Source: Hyphomicrobiaceae bacterium (GTDB lineage: Bacteria > Pseudomonadota > Alphaproteobacteria > Rhizobiales > Hyphomicrobiaceae). From it: 40,948 bases of DNA. Below the pieces are notes generated by a model. That model did not search any database. It was given only the letters and a program-made list of their open reading frames with translations, and was not told where the DNA came from. The translations under genes and the position numbers were made by a program. Positions within the stretch are counted from its first letter, which is position 1, and every line of letters begins with the position of its first letter. Positions 26,696-35,581 of the stretch are shown one piece after another. Location: NCBI GenBank assembly GCA_002919265.1, contig PKEY01000026.1:1-40948 (forward strand). The letters run 5' to 3'.

Positions 26696-28210
26696 ATGCT
26701 CGGACGTTCGCTTACCGCGTGTGCCCTGATTGCCGCCATGGCTGCAATGCCAGCCTACGCTGCAAAGAAGGACAACTCGATTCGTTTCGCTTACGACCAG
26801 GTGCTCGAAAATATCGACCCTTACTATAACAACGTGCGCCTGGGCGTGATCATGAACCACTCGGTCTGGGACACGCTCATTTATCGCAATCCCAAGACCA
26901 ACGAGTACGAGCCCGCGCTGGCTACGTCGTGGAAGTGGATTGACGACCGAACGCTTGAGCTGGAGCTGCGGCAGGGCGTCAAATTCCATAATGGCGAGCC
27001 GTTCGACGCGGACGATGTCGTTTTCACGCTGAACTTCGTTGCCGACCCCGCAAACAAGGCCACTGCACAGCAGAACATCAGCTGGCTCGAAAAGGCCGAA
27101 AAGGTTGACCAATACAAGGTGCGGATTCGGGCCAAGCGGCCATTCCCGGCGGCCATCGAGTATCTCGCCGGGCCGATGCCCATGCATCCGAACGAGTATT
27201 ATGCCAAGGTTGGCCCCAAGGGCATGAACGAGAAGCCGATCGGCACTGGCCCCTACAAAGTCGTCCAGCACGACATCGGCAAGGTGATCCGCCTCGAGGC
27301 GAACAAGGATTATTGGGAAGGCGCTCCTAAGCCGAAACCTTCGATCGACAAGATCGAGATACGCATGATTCCGGATCGGCAGACGCAGGTTGCGGAAATG
27401 CTGTCCGGCGGTCTCGACCTCATCATGAACGTGCCCGTCGAGCAGGCCGAGCAGCTGAGGGCCGCCCCACACCTAGCTGTCAAGTCCGGCCTGACGATGC
27501 GCATCGTCTTCATCCTCTTCAACGCTGGCGAGAATACGCCGATGCCGGCGCTGAAGGATATTCGGGTGCGCCGGGCGATCGCGCACGCGATCGATAAAGA
27601 GACCATCGCTCGTGAGCTGGTCGGTGAGGGCGTCAGGGTGCTCGAGACCGTCTGCTTCCCTTCCCAGTTCGGCTGCACGGACGAAGGCGCGATGCGCTAC
27701 CCGTACGATCCGGAAAAGGCCAAGGCTCTTCTGGCGGAGGCTGGCTACAAGGACGGGCTCGATCTTGAGTTCTTCAGCTATCGCGAGCGGCAGCAGGCCG
27801 AGGCAATGGTGAACTACCTGCGGGCAGTCGGCATCCGCGCCAATCTCAACTTCATGCAGTACGCCGCGATGCGGGAGCTGCACCGGCAGAACAAGGCCGC
27901 GGTGACGCACCAGACCTGGGGCTCCTTCAGCATCAATGACGTTTCCGCCGGTCCGTCGGCCTACTTCAAGGGCATCGACGACGACATGACCAAGGACCCT
28001 GAGGTGATCGCCTACTTTGAGAAGGGCGACTCCAGCGTCGACCCCGAAGAGCGCAAGGAGGCTTACAAGCGCGGCTTGCAACTCGTGAACGAGCGGGCCT
28101 ACGCTGTCCCGCTCTACGCGCTGACGACCTATTATGTCGCCGATAAGGATCTCGAATTCGAGCCCTATCCGGACGAGCTGCCGCGCTTCTGGGAAATGAA
28201 GTGGAAGTGA
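26696..28210 (+). CDS. ABC transporter periplasmic substrate-binding protein, peptide type (SBP family 5)
   Basis: The 504-residue binding protein has a signal peptide (MLGRSLTACALIAAMAAMPA, cut near AYA-AKK). Family 5 signatures are YEPALATSWKWIDDRTLELE with LRQGVKFHNGEPFDADDVVF, then NEKPIGTGPYKVVQHD, and DIRVRRAIAHAIDKETIARE. Members bind di- or oligopeptides, nickel or opines; the ligand here cannot be told. The ATG at 26696 is chosen because the signal peptide starts there and GGGGAG lies about ten bases upstream. It opens a five-gene importer operon, and a stable hairpin follows its stop, which should raise its expression relative to the permeases. Confidence 0.93.
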   Translation: MLGRSLTACALIAAMAAMPAYAAKKDNSIRFAYDQVLENIDPYYNNVRLGVIMNHSVWDTLIYRNPKTNEYEPALATSWKWIDDRTLELELRQGVKFHNGEPFDADDVVFTLNFVADPANKATAQQNISWLEKAEKVDQYKVRIRAKRPFPAAIEYLAGPMPMHPNEYYAKVGPKGMNEKPIGTGPYKVVQHDIGKVIRLEANKDYWEGAPKPKPSIDKIEIRMIPDRQTQVAEMLSGGLDLIMNVPVEQAEQLRAAPHLAVKSGLTMRIVFILFNAGENTPMPALKDIRVRRAIAHAIDKETIARELVGEGVRVLETVCFPSQFGCTDEGAMRYPYDPEKAKALLAEAGYKDGLDLEFFSYRERQQAEAMVNYLRAVGIRANLNFMQYAAMRELHRQNKAAVTHQTWGSFSINDVSAGPSAYFKGIDDDMTKDPEVIAYFEKGDSSVDPEERKEAYKRGLQLVNERAYAVPLYALTTYYVADKDLEFEPYPDELPRFWEMKWK

Positions 28211-28223
28211 GGCACGTGCTCAG

Positions 28224-28256
28224 GGGGCGGCGCGCACCAGCCGCGCCGTCCCTTTT
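28224..28256 (+). terminator. Terminator-like hairpin between binding protein and permeases
   Basis: GGGGCGGCGCG (28224-28234) pairs with CGCGCCGTCCC (28242-28252) over 11 pairs including one G-U, with a seven-base loop, and TTTTCATTTG follows at once. It looks like an intrinsic terminator of partial strength placed 13 bases after the binding-protein stop and 24 bases before the permease ATG. Confidence 0.7.
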
Positions 28257-28279
28257 CATTTGTCTTACTGGAGACGCTC

Positions 28280-29197
28280 ATGCTGCTCTACACGTTGAAG
28301 CGGCTGGGACTTGCCCTCCTCGTAGCCGCCTTCGTGTCGATCGTCGCGTTCATGTTGCTCCGGCTGTCCGGCGACCCCGCGCTCGCCATTGCCGGCGAAG
28401 GTGCGCGCGATGAGGACATCGCCCTCATCCGCCAGACCTACGGCCTTGATAGGCCGCTTATCGTGCAATACCTGGATTGGCTGCTGACTATTCTTTCCGG
28501 CGACTTCGGCGAATCGCTTTATTTCAAGACGGACGTCGCCGGCCTTATCGCCGAGAAGTTGCCGGTCACGTTCCTCATTGGTGGTTTGTCCCTCCTTTTT
28601 GCCCTGGCGCTTTCGGTGCCACTTGGCGTTCTTGCCGCCGTGTTCTCCGGCACTTGGATCGACCGCATAGCTCTTGCAATTGCGGTGGCAGGGCAGGCCT
28701 TGCCGAACTTCTTCTTTGCGCTCGTGCTGATCATGCTTTTCTCGATCACACTGCGCTGGTTGCCGGTGTCCGGCAGCGATACCTGGGCGCACTTCGTCAT
28801 GCCCACGATCGCTCTCGGCTATTACATCACGCCGCCCATGATGCGTCTGGTGCGCGCGGGAATGATCGAGGTGCTGGGCTCCGACTACATCCGAACGGCC
28901 CGCGCCAAAGGCCTCTCGTCTCTCAGCGTGATTTTCAAGCACGGGCTGCGGAACGCTCTCGTCCCCGTGGTCGCGCTGGCGGCCGTCCAGCTCGGGTTCT
29001 TGCTCGGCGGATCTATCGTCATCGAGACGATCTTCGCGCTCGATGGACTCGGCTACCTCGCCTACCAGTCGATCACGCACAAGGATTTTCCTGTAACGCA
29101 GGCGGTCTTGCTGCTTTTGTCCTTGATCTACGTCCTGCTGACACTGGTGTCGGACTTGCTCAACGCATTCCTTGATCCGCGGATGAGGGTTGCCTGA
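28280..29197 (+). CDS. Peptide-type ABC transporter permease (DppB-like)
   Basis: The 305-residue inner-membrane protein has about six transmembrane segments, the first at about 8-30 (LGLALLVAAFVSIVAFMLLR). The DppB N-terminal motif LSGDPALAIAGEGARDEDIA is present, and the cytoplasmic EAA loop is YIRTARAKGLSSLSVIFKHG with LRNALVPV after it. It forms half of the translocation channel. GGAG before the ATG supports the start. Its stop shares one base with the next ATG (TGATG). Confidence 0.93.
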   Translation: MLLYTLKRLGLALLVAAFVSIVAFMLLRLSGDPALAIAGEGARDEDIALIRQTYGLDRPLIVQYLDWLLTILSGDFGESLYFKTDVAGLIAEKLPVTFLIGGLSLLFALALSVPLGVLAAVFSGTWIDRIALAIAVAGQALPNFFFALVLIMLFSITLRWLPVSGSDTWAHFVMPTIALGYYITPPMMRLVRAGMIEVLGSDYIRTARAKGLSSLSVIFKHGLRNALVPVVALAAVQLGFLLGGSIVIETIFALDGLGYLAYQSITHKDFPVTQAVLLLLSLIYVLLTLVSDLLNAFLDPRMRVA

Positions 29198-30090
29198 TGA
29201 GCGACGCGGTCGTCCTGCCTGTCGAGACAGTCGCGCCGAAAACGCGCTCCGTCACGGCGCGCCTGCTCAGCAATCGCTCCGTGGTAGCGGGCCTAATCCT
29301 CGTCGGAGCCGTCGTCGCCATTGCAGTTTTGGCGCCCCTCCTTGCTCCGCACGACCCCTACACCCAGGATCTGACCCGACGGCTGGTGCCACCCATCTGG
29401 CACGACAAGGGCACCTGGGCCAATCCGCTTGGAACGGACAACCTCGGAAGAGACTATCTTTCGCGTTTGCTCTATGGCGCGCGAATTTCGTTGCTGATCG
29501 GCTTTTCGGTGATGCTGATATCTGGGCTGATCGGCACGTCACTGGGACTTGTCGCCGGTTATTTCGGCGGGCGCGTGGACCTTCTCATCAGCTTCCTGAT
29601 CACGGCTCGACTTGCGATGCCCGTCGTGCTCGTGGCCCTCGCAGTGGTCGCGATGGTTGGCGGATCGTTGCCGGTCGTAATTCTCACCCTGGGCCTGCTC
29701 AAGTGGGACCGGTTCGCCGTGGTCATGCGAAGTGCCACCCAGCAGGTGCGCTCGCTTGACTACGTGGCTGCGGCCGAAGCGGCTGGAGCGTCGCGGCTCA
29801 GGGTCTTGCTAGGTGAAATCCTGCCAAACGTCTTCCCGCACCTGATCGTTGTCGCCACCGTTGAGGCGGGGAGTGCGATCCTCCTCGAAGCAGCCTTGTC
29901 GTTCCTTGGGCTCGGCGTGCAGCCGCCGCTGCCGTCCTGGGGCCTCATGATCGCCGAAGCCAAGAACTTCATGTTCTTCTCGTTCTGGCTCATAGGTATT
30001 CCAGGAACTGCGCTGGCGCTCCTCGTGCTGGGCATCAATCTGCTCGGTGACGGATTGCGCGACGTGTTTGCGCCCGAGGGGAGGGCGTGA
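29197..30090 (+). CDS. Peptide-type ABC transporter permease (DppC-like)
   Basis: The 297-residue protein has an N-terminal transmembrane segment (SVVAGLILVGAVVAIAVLAP), the DppC motif HPLGTDNLGRDY-type sequence (NPLGTDNLGRDYLSRLLYGA), and the EAA loop YVAAAEAAGASRLRVLLGEI followed by LPNVFPHLIV. It pairs with the preceding DppB-like permease. It starts on the base that ends that gene and is followed by an ATPase gene whose start overlaps its stop. Confidence 0.93.
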   Translation: MSDAVVLPVETVAPKTRSVTARLLSNRSVVAGLILVGAVVAIAVLAPLLAPHDPYTQDLTRRLVPPIWHDKGTWANPLGTDNLGRDYLSRLLYGARISLLIGFSVMLISGLIGTSLGLVAGYFGGRVDLLISFLITARLAMPVVLVALAVVAMVGGSLPVVILTLGLLKWDRFAVVMRSATQQVRSLDYVAAAEAAGASRLRVLLGEILPNVFPHLIVVATVEAGSAILLEAALSFLGLGVQPPLPSWGLMIAEAKNFMFFSFWLIGIPGTALALLVLGINLLGDGLRDVFAPEGRA

Positions 30091-31106
30091 TGGCAACCGC
30101 TCAGAAGACTGACACTGTGCTGGAGGTGGAGGGACTTTCCGTCACCATCCGCACGCCCGCTGGCCCCCTCCACGCGGTGCGGGACATCAGCTTCGATGTC
30201 CGCCGTGGAGAAACGGTGTGCCTTGTCGGTGAGTCCGGCTGCGGGAAATCGATGACGTCGCTGTCGATCATGGGCCTGCTGCCTTCGACAGCGACGCGCA
30301 CGGCCCGGCGGCTGGTGTTCAACGGCACTGACCTCACCCGCGCTTCGCGGCGGGAAATCAACGCCCTGCGCGGCAATCGGATGGCGATGATTTTCCAGGA
30401 GCCGATGACGGCGCTCAATCCGGCCTGGACCATCGGTAACCAGCTCATCGAGGTCCATCGCCGTCACAAGCGGTCCAGTTACGCGGAGGCCCGCGATCGC
30501 GCCGTTGATCTGCTGGCCAAAGTGGGGATCGCCTCGCCTGCCCAGCGCATGAACCAATATCCTCACCAGCTGTCTGGCGGATTGCGCCAGCGCGTAATGA
30601 TCGCCATGGCGCTGATGTGCAGCCCGGATCTGCTCATCGCCGACGAGCCCACAACCGCGCTTGATGTTACCATCCAGGCGCAAATCCTCCGGCTGCTCGC
30701 TAGCCTGCAGCGGGAGTTTGGCATTGCGTTGTTGCTGATCACGCACGATCTCGGCGTCGTCGCCCGCATCGCGGATCGGGTTCACGTAATGTACGCCGGC
30801 GCCATCGTGGAAAGTGCCACCACGCAAGAGTTGTTCATGCACCCGCGCCATCCATATACGCGCGGGCTGCTCTCCTGCCTGCCGCGCCCCGGCTTGACGG
30901 AAGCCGGTACGCGCCTTGGCACAATCCCTGGAACCGTTCCCAGTCTGATTGGCGGCATCCAGGGCTGCGCCTTCCGCACCCGCTGCCATTATGCGCAGGC
31001 AAAGTGCGCGGAAACCGTGCCGGTTCGCTGTCCCTCACCGACGCATCGCTACGTCTGCGTCGAGGAATTCAGCGCCACTGCCAATCTCGCGGAGGTAACG
31101 GCGTGA
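30090..31106 (+). CDS. Peptide-type ABC transporter ATP-binding protein (DppD-like)
   Basis: The 338-residue ATPase has Walker A GESGCGKS (47-54), the Q-loop in [10 protein letters not shown], the signature LSGGLRQR (161-168) and Walker [13 protein letters not shown]. Its C-terminal oligopeptide/dipeptide extension contains clustered cysteines ([15 protein letters not shown]). It powers the importer with the next gene product. The ATG at 30090 is preferred over a GTG at 30087 because GGAGG lies five bases upstream. Confidence 0.94.
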   Translation: MATAQKTDTVLEVEGLSVTIRTPAGPLHAVRDISFDVRRGETVCLVGESGCGKSMTSLSIMGLLPSTATRTARRLVFNGTDLTRASRREINALRGNRMAMIFQEPMTALNPAWTIGNQLIEVHRRHKRSSYAEARDRAVDLLAKVGIASPAQRMNQYPHQLSGGLRQRVMIAMALMCSPDLLIADEPTTALDVTIQAQILRLLASLQREFGIALLLITHDLGVVARIADRVHVMYAGAIVESATTQELFMHPRHPYTRGLLSCLPRPGLTEAGTRLGTIPGTVPSLIGGIQGCAFRTRCHYAQAKCAETVPVRCPSPTHRYVCVEEFSATANLAEVTA

Positions 31107-32074
31107 CCCCTCTTATCGAGGTCCGTGGACTGTCCAAAACGTTCAGCGTCAGCCGGGGCATGTTTGCCAAGCGCGCAACGCTGAACGCTGTTTCTGGCGT
31201 CGATCTCGACGTTTACAAGGGTGAGGTGCTCGGCATTGTCGGTGAGTCCGGCTGCGGGAAGAGTACGCTCGCGCGCATGCTTCTGGGGCTGCTGCCGCCT
31301 TCAGCCGGCACCATCCGGCTTAGCGGGAAAGACATCTGGTCCATTCCGCGACGGGAGATCGCCCGGCGGATGCAGCCGGTGTTTCAGGACCCCTACTCCT
31401 CTCTCAATCCGCGGCGGAGAATTGCTTCCATTGTTGCCCTGCCGCTGGAAGTTCAGGGGATCGGCACACCCGAGGAGCGCCGGGCCAAGGCTATCGCCGC
31501 ACTCGAGAAGGTTGGCCTGCCGGCGCGTTATGCCGACAACTACCCGAACCAGCTCTCCGGCGGTCAGCGCCAAAGGGTTGCCATCGCCCGTGCCCTTATC
31601 ACCGAGCCGGAGATCGTTGTTTGCGACGAGCCCACTTCAGCGCTCGATGTCTCCGTGCAGTCGCAGATCCTCAACCTTCTGATGGATCTGAAGGAGAACC
31701 TGGGGCTCACGTACATCTTCATCAGCCACAACCTGGCCGTGGTCGAGCATCTGGCGACGCGCGTCGCCGTCATGTACCTGGGCCGCGTCGTGGAGCTGGG
31801 AACGACGGCCGAGCTCTTCCGCAACCCGCGCCATCCCTATACACAAGCCTTGCTGGCCTCGGTGCTGACGCCCGAGCCGGGCCTCGGCATCCCCGAAGCG
31901 ATCCTGGGGAGCGCGTCGCCTGATCCGCTCAATATCCCTTCGGGCTGTCCCTTCCACCCGCGCTGCGCGCAGGCGATGGAGATGTGCCGGACTGTAGTGC
32001 CCAAGCCGGTTAATACTGGTTCCGGCTTCGCGGCCTGCCACCTTGTGGATGGTGTCGCCGACCAAGCCGCCTGA
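31103..32074 (+). CDS. Peptide-type ABC transporter ATP-binding protein (DppF-like)
   Basis: The 323-residue ATPase has Walker A GESGCGKS (47-54), Q-loop FQDPYSSLNPR, signature LSGGQRQRVAIARAL (151-165) and Walker B IVVCDEPTSALD. The oligo_HPY C-terminal tail includes GCPFHPRCAQAMEMC. FSVSRGMFAKRATLNAV before the nucleotide site is typical of DppF/OppF. The GTG start at 31103 overlaps the previous stop by four bases and has a perfect GGAGG seven bases upstream; a longer in-frame reading from 31004 is rejected. Confidence 0.94.
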   Translation: MTPLIEVRGLSKTFSVSRGMFAKRATLNAVSGVDLDVYKGEVLGIVGESGCGKSTLARMLLGLLPPSAGTIRLSGKDIWSIPRREIARRMQPVFQDPYSSLNPRRRIASIVALPLEVQGIGTPEERRAKAIAALEKVGLPARYADNYPNQLSGGQRQRVAIARALITEPEIVVCDEPTSALDVSVQSQILNLLMDLKENLGLTYIFISHNLAVVEHLATRVAVMYLGRVVELGTTAELFRNPRHPYTQALLASVLTPEPGLGIPEAILGSASPDPLNIPSGCPFHPRCAQAMEMCRTVVPKPVNTGSGFAACHLVDGVADQAA

Positions 32075-32158
32075 TGAATGGCGAACTTTCGCGGCCCGCA
32101 CTATCTGTCAGAACCTAAGGCGTGCTAAGGGGCGTGCCGAGCGCAAGGCGGAGGTTGC

Positions 32159-33067
32159 ATGACCGGCGAAATCCCTTTCAAGAAAACCATGGTGTTCGCC
32201 TATGGCGAGCCGCGCGAGCTTTCGCCTGGCGTGGTGCGGCTGGTCGCCAATAATCCAAGCCCGTTCACGTTCCACGGCACCAACACGTACCTCATCGGCA
32301 CCAAGGAACTGGCGCTGATCGACCCCGGCCCGGATGATGAAGCGCATTTTCAGGCCATCATGCGCGCCGCCGCGGGACGTCCCATCACCCACATCTTCAT
32401 CACCCACACCCACCGCGACCACACGGACGGGCTGGAGCGGTTGAAAGCAGCCACCGGAGCCAAGATCTGCGCTCGTGGACGATCACGGCATGCCGAGACG
32501 AGTTTGAAGCACAGCCCTTCCGGCGCCGAATTCGTCGACATCGAATTCAAGCCGGACATTGTCATGAATGACGGCGATGTCATCTCCGGTCCTGATTGGC
32601 AGCTGGAGGCCCTGTTCACGCCGGGGCACGCGCCGGATCATCTCTGCTTCTCAGAGCCGGAGCGGAACGTGCTTTTCTGCGGCGACCACGTCATGAGTTG
32701 GAACACCACTGTCGTTGCCCCGCCCGAAGGCAACATGTCCGACTACATGAGATCGCTGGAAAAGCTGCTTGACCGCAAGGAAACTGTGTTCATGCCCGGC
32801 CACGGCGGCCGTATCGAGCAACCTAGCCGCATGGTGAAGGCCTACATGGTCCACCGCCGCTGGCGCGAACAGGCCATTCTCGATGCCATTCGCCAGGGTC
32901 ATACGAAGATCGACCGCATCGTTGCCGTCGTTTACGAAGGCCTCGATCCGCGCCTCATCAGAGCGGCATCGCTTTCCGTACTGGCGCACGTTGAGAGCCT
33001 TATCGAGCGCGGTCTCGTCAGTTGCGACGGCCCGCCCGCTCTCGATCGCCCCCTCTCTGCTGTTTAG
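32159..33067 (+). CDS. Metallo-beta-lactamase-fold hydrolase (LACTB2-like)
   Basis: The 302-residue protein has the metal-binding motif THTHRDHTDG (H83, H85, D87, H88). Further ligands are expected in FTPGHAPDHLCF and LFCGDHVM, and PGHGGRIEQP follows. A C-terminal winged-helix-like part, about 225-300, has VVYEGLDPRLIRAASLSVLA. This layout matches LACTB2-type hydrolases, some of which cut RNA; the substrate here is not known. GGAGG four bases before the ATG supports the start. It follows the importer after 84 bases and may be co-transcribed. Its last 50 bases overlap the 3' end of the opposite-strand DUF1499 gene. Confidence 0.9.
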   Translation: MTGEIPFKKTMVFAYGEPRELSPGVVRLVANNPSPFTFHGTNTYLIGTKELALIDPGPDDEAHFQAIMRAAAGRPITHIFITHTHRDHTDGLERLKAATGAKICARGRSRHAETSLKHSPSGAEFVDIEFKPDIVMNDGDVISGPDWQLEALFTPGHAPDHLCFSEPERNVLFCGDHVMSWNTTVVAPPEGNMSDYMRSLEKLLDRKETVFMPGHGGRIEQPSRMVKAYMVHRRWREQAILDAIRQGHTKIDRIVAVVYEGLDPRLIRAASLSVLAHVESLIERGLVSCDGPPALDRPLSAV

Positions 33068-33935
33068 GCGACCCTTTTGTCGATTGGCGCTTGTTGCGCA
33101 CGTTGCGGGGATTGGCTTCCGCCGGAACCGTGCTCATCAGCGCAGTCCGAAGTTCCTGGAAGAAGGTGCGGATGCGGGCCGCATTCCGCCCCATGTCATG
33201 GCGGCCATAACGTGATGCAGAGCGCACATCGATTTGTGCGTTTTCCGAGTCGCCCATCACGCGAATGACGACGTCATCGTAAAAGCCCATGATGAGCGTT
33301 CGATCGACGGCCTCGATGTAGCCCGGCTGATCGAAATCCTCTCCGGGCGGCGTTTCAGCGACGACCTGATATTTGAGGCGACGAACAACGTCGGCGACGA
33401 TCTCGAATGCTTCGCTGGCGGAGCGCTTCAGCAGAAACGGCTGTAAATCGGGATACGCGACCGCCTGCATCTCCGCGAAGGTTTCTCCCGGATGTTCGAC
33501 CGGGTTCGTGCCGGGGCCGCGCAGGAGAGCGAGCGCCGTCATGGGCGGTGGCGCTTGCAGGTCTGTGGTGACGTCGTTGATCGGCGGCAGGCTGTTGGCC
33601 GTGGGAATATACGCCGCGGGCCATGCGAAAAGCGCAAGGCTGGTTAACAGTCCTCCAAAGGCGGACGCTGCTCCAAGTTTGCCTGTGAACCAAATCTGCA
33701 CGATAGCGATAATCGCCATCAGCAGTGCGATCGCGCCGCCAGCGAACGCAACTTTCAGCGTGTTTAGAAGGATTGGCGTGGAAATGCTCAGGAAGCGATG
33801 CAGGGCTATGCCGGCGATCGCCAGCGCGCCGCTGAACAGGGCCAGGCGAAAGCTCCAGATGGCGCAGAAGGCCGGGCGCTGCTCCGCGACGATCATGCGA
33901 TGGATCGTGTGCCACGACAGTACTAGGCTAGACAT
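33018..33935 (-). CDS. DUF1499 membrane protein
   Basis: The 305-residue protein has about three N-terminal membrane segments: SFRLALFSGALAIAGIALH near 28-46, LNTLKVAFAGGAIALLMAII near 57-76, and LTSLALFAWPAAYIP near 97-111. A DUF1499 domain follows at about 115-270 (YPDLQPFLLKRSASEAFEIV, IEAVDRTLIMGFYDDVVIRV, DVRSASRYGRHDMGRNAARI). A basic, disordered tail ends it. The function of the family is unknown. The tail is read from DNA that also encodes the end of the hydrolase on the other strand, so its last residues are unlikely to be conserved. Confidence 0.85.
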   Translation of the reverse strand: MSSLVLSWHTIHRMIVAEQRPAFCAIWSFRLALFSGALAIAGIALHRFLSISTPILLNTLKVAFAGGAIALLMAIIAIVQIWFTGKLGAASAFGGLLTSLALFAWPAAYIPTANSLPPINDVTTDLQAPPPMTALALLRGPGTNPVEHPGETFAEMQAVAYPDLQPFLLKRSASEAFEIVADVVRRLKYQVVAETPPGEDFDQPGYIEAVDRTLIMGFYDDVVIRVMGDSENAQIDVRSASRYGRHDMGRNAARIRTFFQELRTALMSTVPAEANPRNVRNKRQSTKGSPKQQRGGDRERAGRRN

Positions 33936-34051
33936 CTCATCATAACCTACATAGCTCCGCCGGGAGTTAGGCGCCGAGGCACCCCTTATCAGAAACTGCC
34001 AGCGTGATTAATGGCGGGCAGAATCCAATACCAGCATAGGACAGGTAAAAG

Positions 34052-35437
34052 ATGACTACACTTTCCAATTCCGCGATGCGGGATATCGAAACAATTCTTC
34101 ACCCCACAACAAATCTTGCCCTCCACCGGACGACCGGTCCGCTGGTCTTGGATCGTGCTGAAGGCATTTACGTCTGGGACACGAACGGTAAGCGCTACAT
34201 CGAAGGGCTCGCGGGCCTGTGGTGCACCGGCCTGGGCTACGGCAACCAGGAGCTGGTCGAGGCCGCGCGTGAGCAGATGAGCAAGCTGTCGTTCACGCAC
34301 CTTTTCGGCGGCCGCAGCCACGAGCCCGCTATTGCTCTCGCTGAGAAGCTGAAGGAGCTGGTGCCGGCCCCAGCGTCTAAGATTTTTTTCACCAGCTCCG
34401 GCTCCGAGGCGAACGACACGCAAATCAAGCTGGCCTGGTACTACAACAACGCCCGTGGCCTGCCGAACAAAAAGAAGATCATCAGCCGGATGAAGGCCTA
34501 CCACGGCGTGACCATCGCCTCTGCCAGCCTCACGGGCCTGCCGATTTTCCACACGGACTTCGACCTGCCAATCCAGCGCGTCCTTCACACCGACTGCCCG
34601 CATTACTGGCGGTTTGGCCAGGAAGGTGAGACCGAAGAGGAATTCGCCACCCGTCTCGCCAAGAACCTCGAAGACCTGATCCTGCGCGAAGGTCCCGACA
34701 CGATCGCCGCCTTCATCGCTGAACCGGTGATGGGCGCCGGTGGCGTCATCGTTCCGCCGCGCACGTACTTCGAGAAGATCCAGGAGGTTCTACAGCGCTA
34801 CGACATCCTGATGATCGCCGACGAGGTGATCTGCGGCTTCGGGCGCACTGGCAACTGGTTCGGCACGCAGACCTTCAACATCAAGCCGGACTCGATCTCG
34901 ATGGCGAAAGCCATCACATCTGCCTACATGCCGCTCGGTGCCATCACGGTGAGCGAGCCGGTGTATCAGGCGATGGTCGAAGAGAGCAAGAAGCTCGGCG
35001 TCTTCGCCCACGGCTTCACCTACTCCGGCCACCCCGTTTCCTGCGCCGTCGCCGTGAAGACGCTCGAAATCTACGAGCGCATCAACATCGTCGGACATGT
35101 GCAGAAGGTTGCCCCGGTCTTCCAGGCGCGGCTCAATGCGCTCAACGATCATCCGCTCGTGGGCGAAACCCGCGGTGTTGGCCTCATCGCCGGCGTCGAG
35201 CTGGTGAAGAACAAGGCGACCAAGGAGAGCTTCGACGTGCGCAAGGGCGTCGGGCCGAAGGTCGTCAAGTTCGCGGAGGAGGAGGGCCTGATCTGCCGCG
35301 CCGTTGCTGGCGATACGATTGCGCTCTGCCCGCCGCTCATCATCAATGAGGACGGCATCAACGAAATGTTCGATGCGCTCGTCCGCGCGCTCAATCGGGC
35401 GGAAGAGTGGGTCAGCAAGGAAGGCCTGAGGGACTAA
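34052..35437 (+). CDS. Class III PLP aminotransferase (omega-amino acid or polyamine:pyruvate type)
   Basis: The 461-residue enzyme has the PLP lysine Lys286 in SMAKAITSAYMPLGA, the cofactor aspartate Asp257 in IADEVICGFGRTG, SSGSEANDTQIKLAWYY near 116, and MKAYHGVTIASASLTG near 147. LWCTGLGYGNQELVEAA near 57 is common in putrescine- and omega-amino-acid:pyruvate transaminases. The exact donor cannot be fixed by eye. The gene stands alone with 116 bases upstream. Its stop codon lies within the loop of an intrinsic terminator. Confidence 0.92.
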   Translation: MTTLSNSAMRDIETILHPTTNLALHRTTGPLVLDRAEGIYVWDTNGKRYIEGLAGLWCTGLGYGNQELVEAAREQMSKLSFTHLFGGRSHEPAIALAEKLKELVPAPASKIFFTSSGSEANDTQIKLAWYYNNARGLPNKKKIISRMKAYHGVTIASASLTGLPIFHTDFDLPIQRVLHTDCPHYWRFGQEGETEEEFATRLAKNLEDLILREGPDTIAAFIAEPVMGAGGVIVPPRTYFEKIQEVLQRYDILMIADEVICGFGRTGNWFGTQTFNIKPDSISMAKAITSAYMPLGAITVSEPVYQAMVEESKKLGVFAHGFTYSGHPVSCAVAVKTLEIYERINIVGHVQKVAPVFQARLNALNDHPLVGETRGVGLIAGVELVKNKATKESFDVRKGVGPKVVKFAEEEGLICRAVAGDTIALCPPLIINEDGINEMFDALVRALNRAEEWVSKEGLRD

Positions 35438-35447
35438 GGCTTTTTTT
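35421..35447 (+). terminator. Intrinsic terminator overlapping the aminotransferase stop
   Basis: AAGGCCT (35421-35427) pairs with AGGCTTT (35437-35443) over seven pairs including one G-U; the TAA stop is at the loop end, and the T-run continues to 35447 (seven T in a row from 35441). Hairpin plus uninterrupted T-run is the standard intrinsic terminator form. Confidence 0.7.
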
Positions 35448-35457
35448 GAAATCTCTG

Positions 35458-35486
35458 GCCGGCGCCGGGCACCCTCTGGCGCCGGC
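35458..35486. repeat. Second strong inverted repeat after the aminotransferase
   Basis: GCCGGCGCC (35458-35466) and GGCGCCGGC (35478-35486) are a perfect nine-base pair of arms with an 11-base loop. It lies just after the intrinsic terminator and has TGCAAAAAC after it, without a T-run on the plus strand. It may protect the 3' end or back up termination. Confidence 0.5.
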
Positions 35487-35581
35487 TGCAAAAACTTCAC
35501 CAACGGAACCGCGCAAACTTCTCCGATCTCAGCGAGTCGGGCATACTCCCTGCGCAACCTTAGCGAGTGGCGAGGTGCCCG

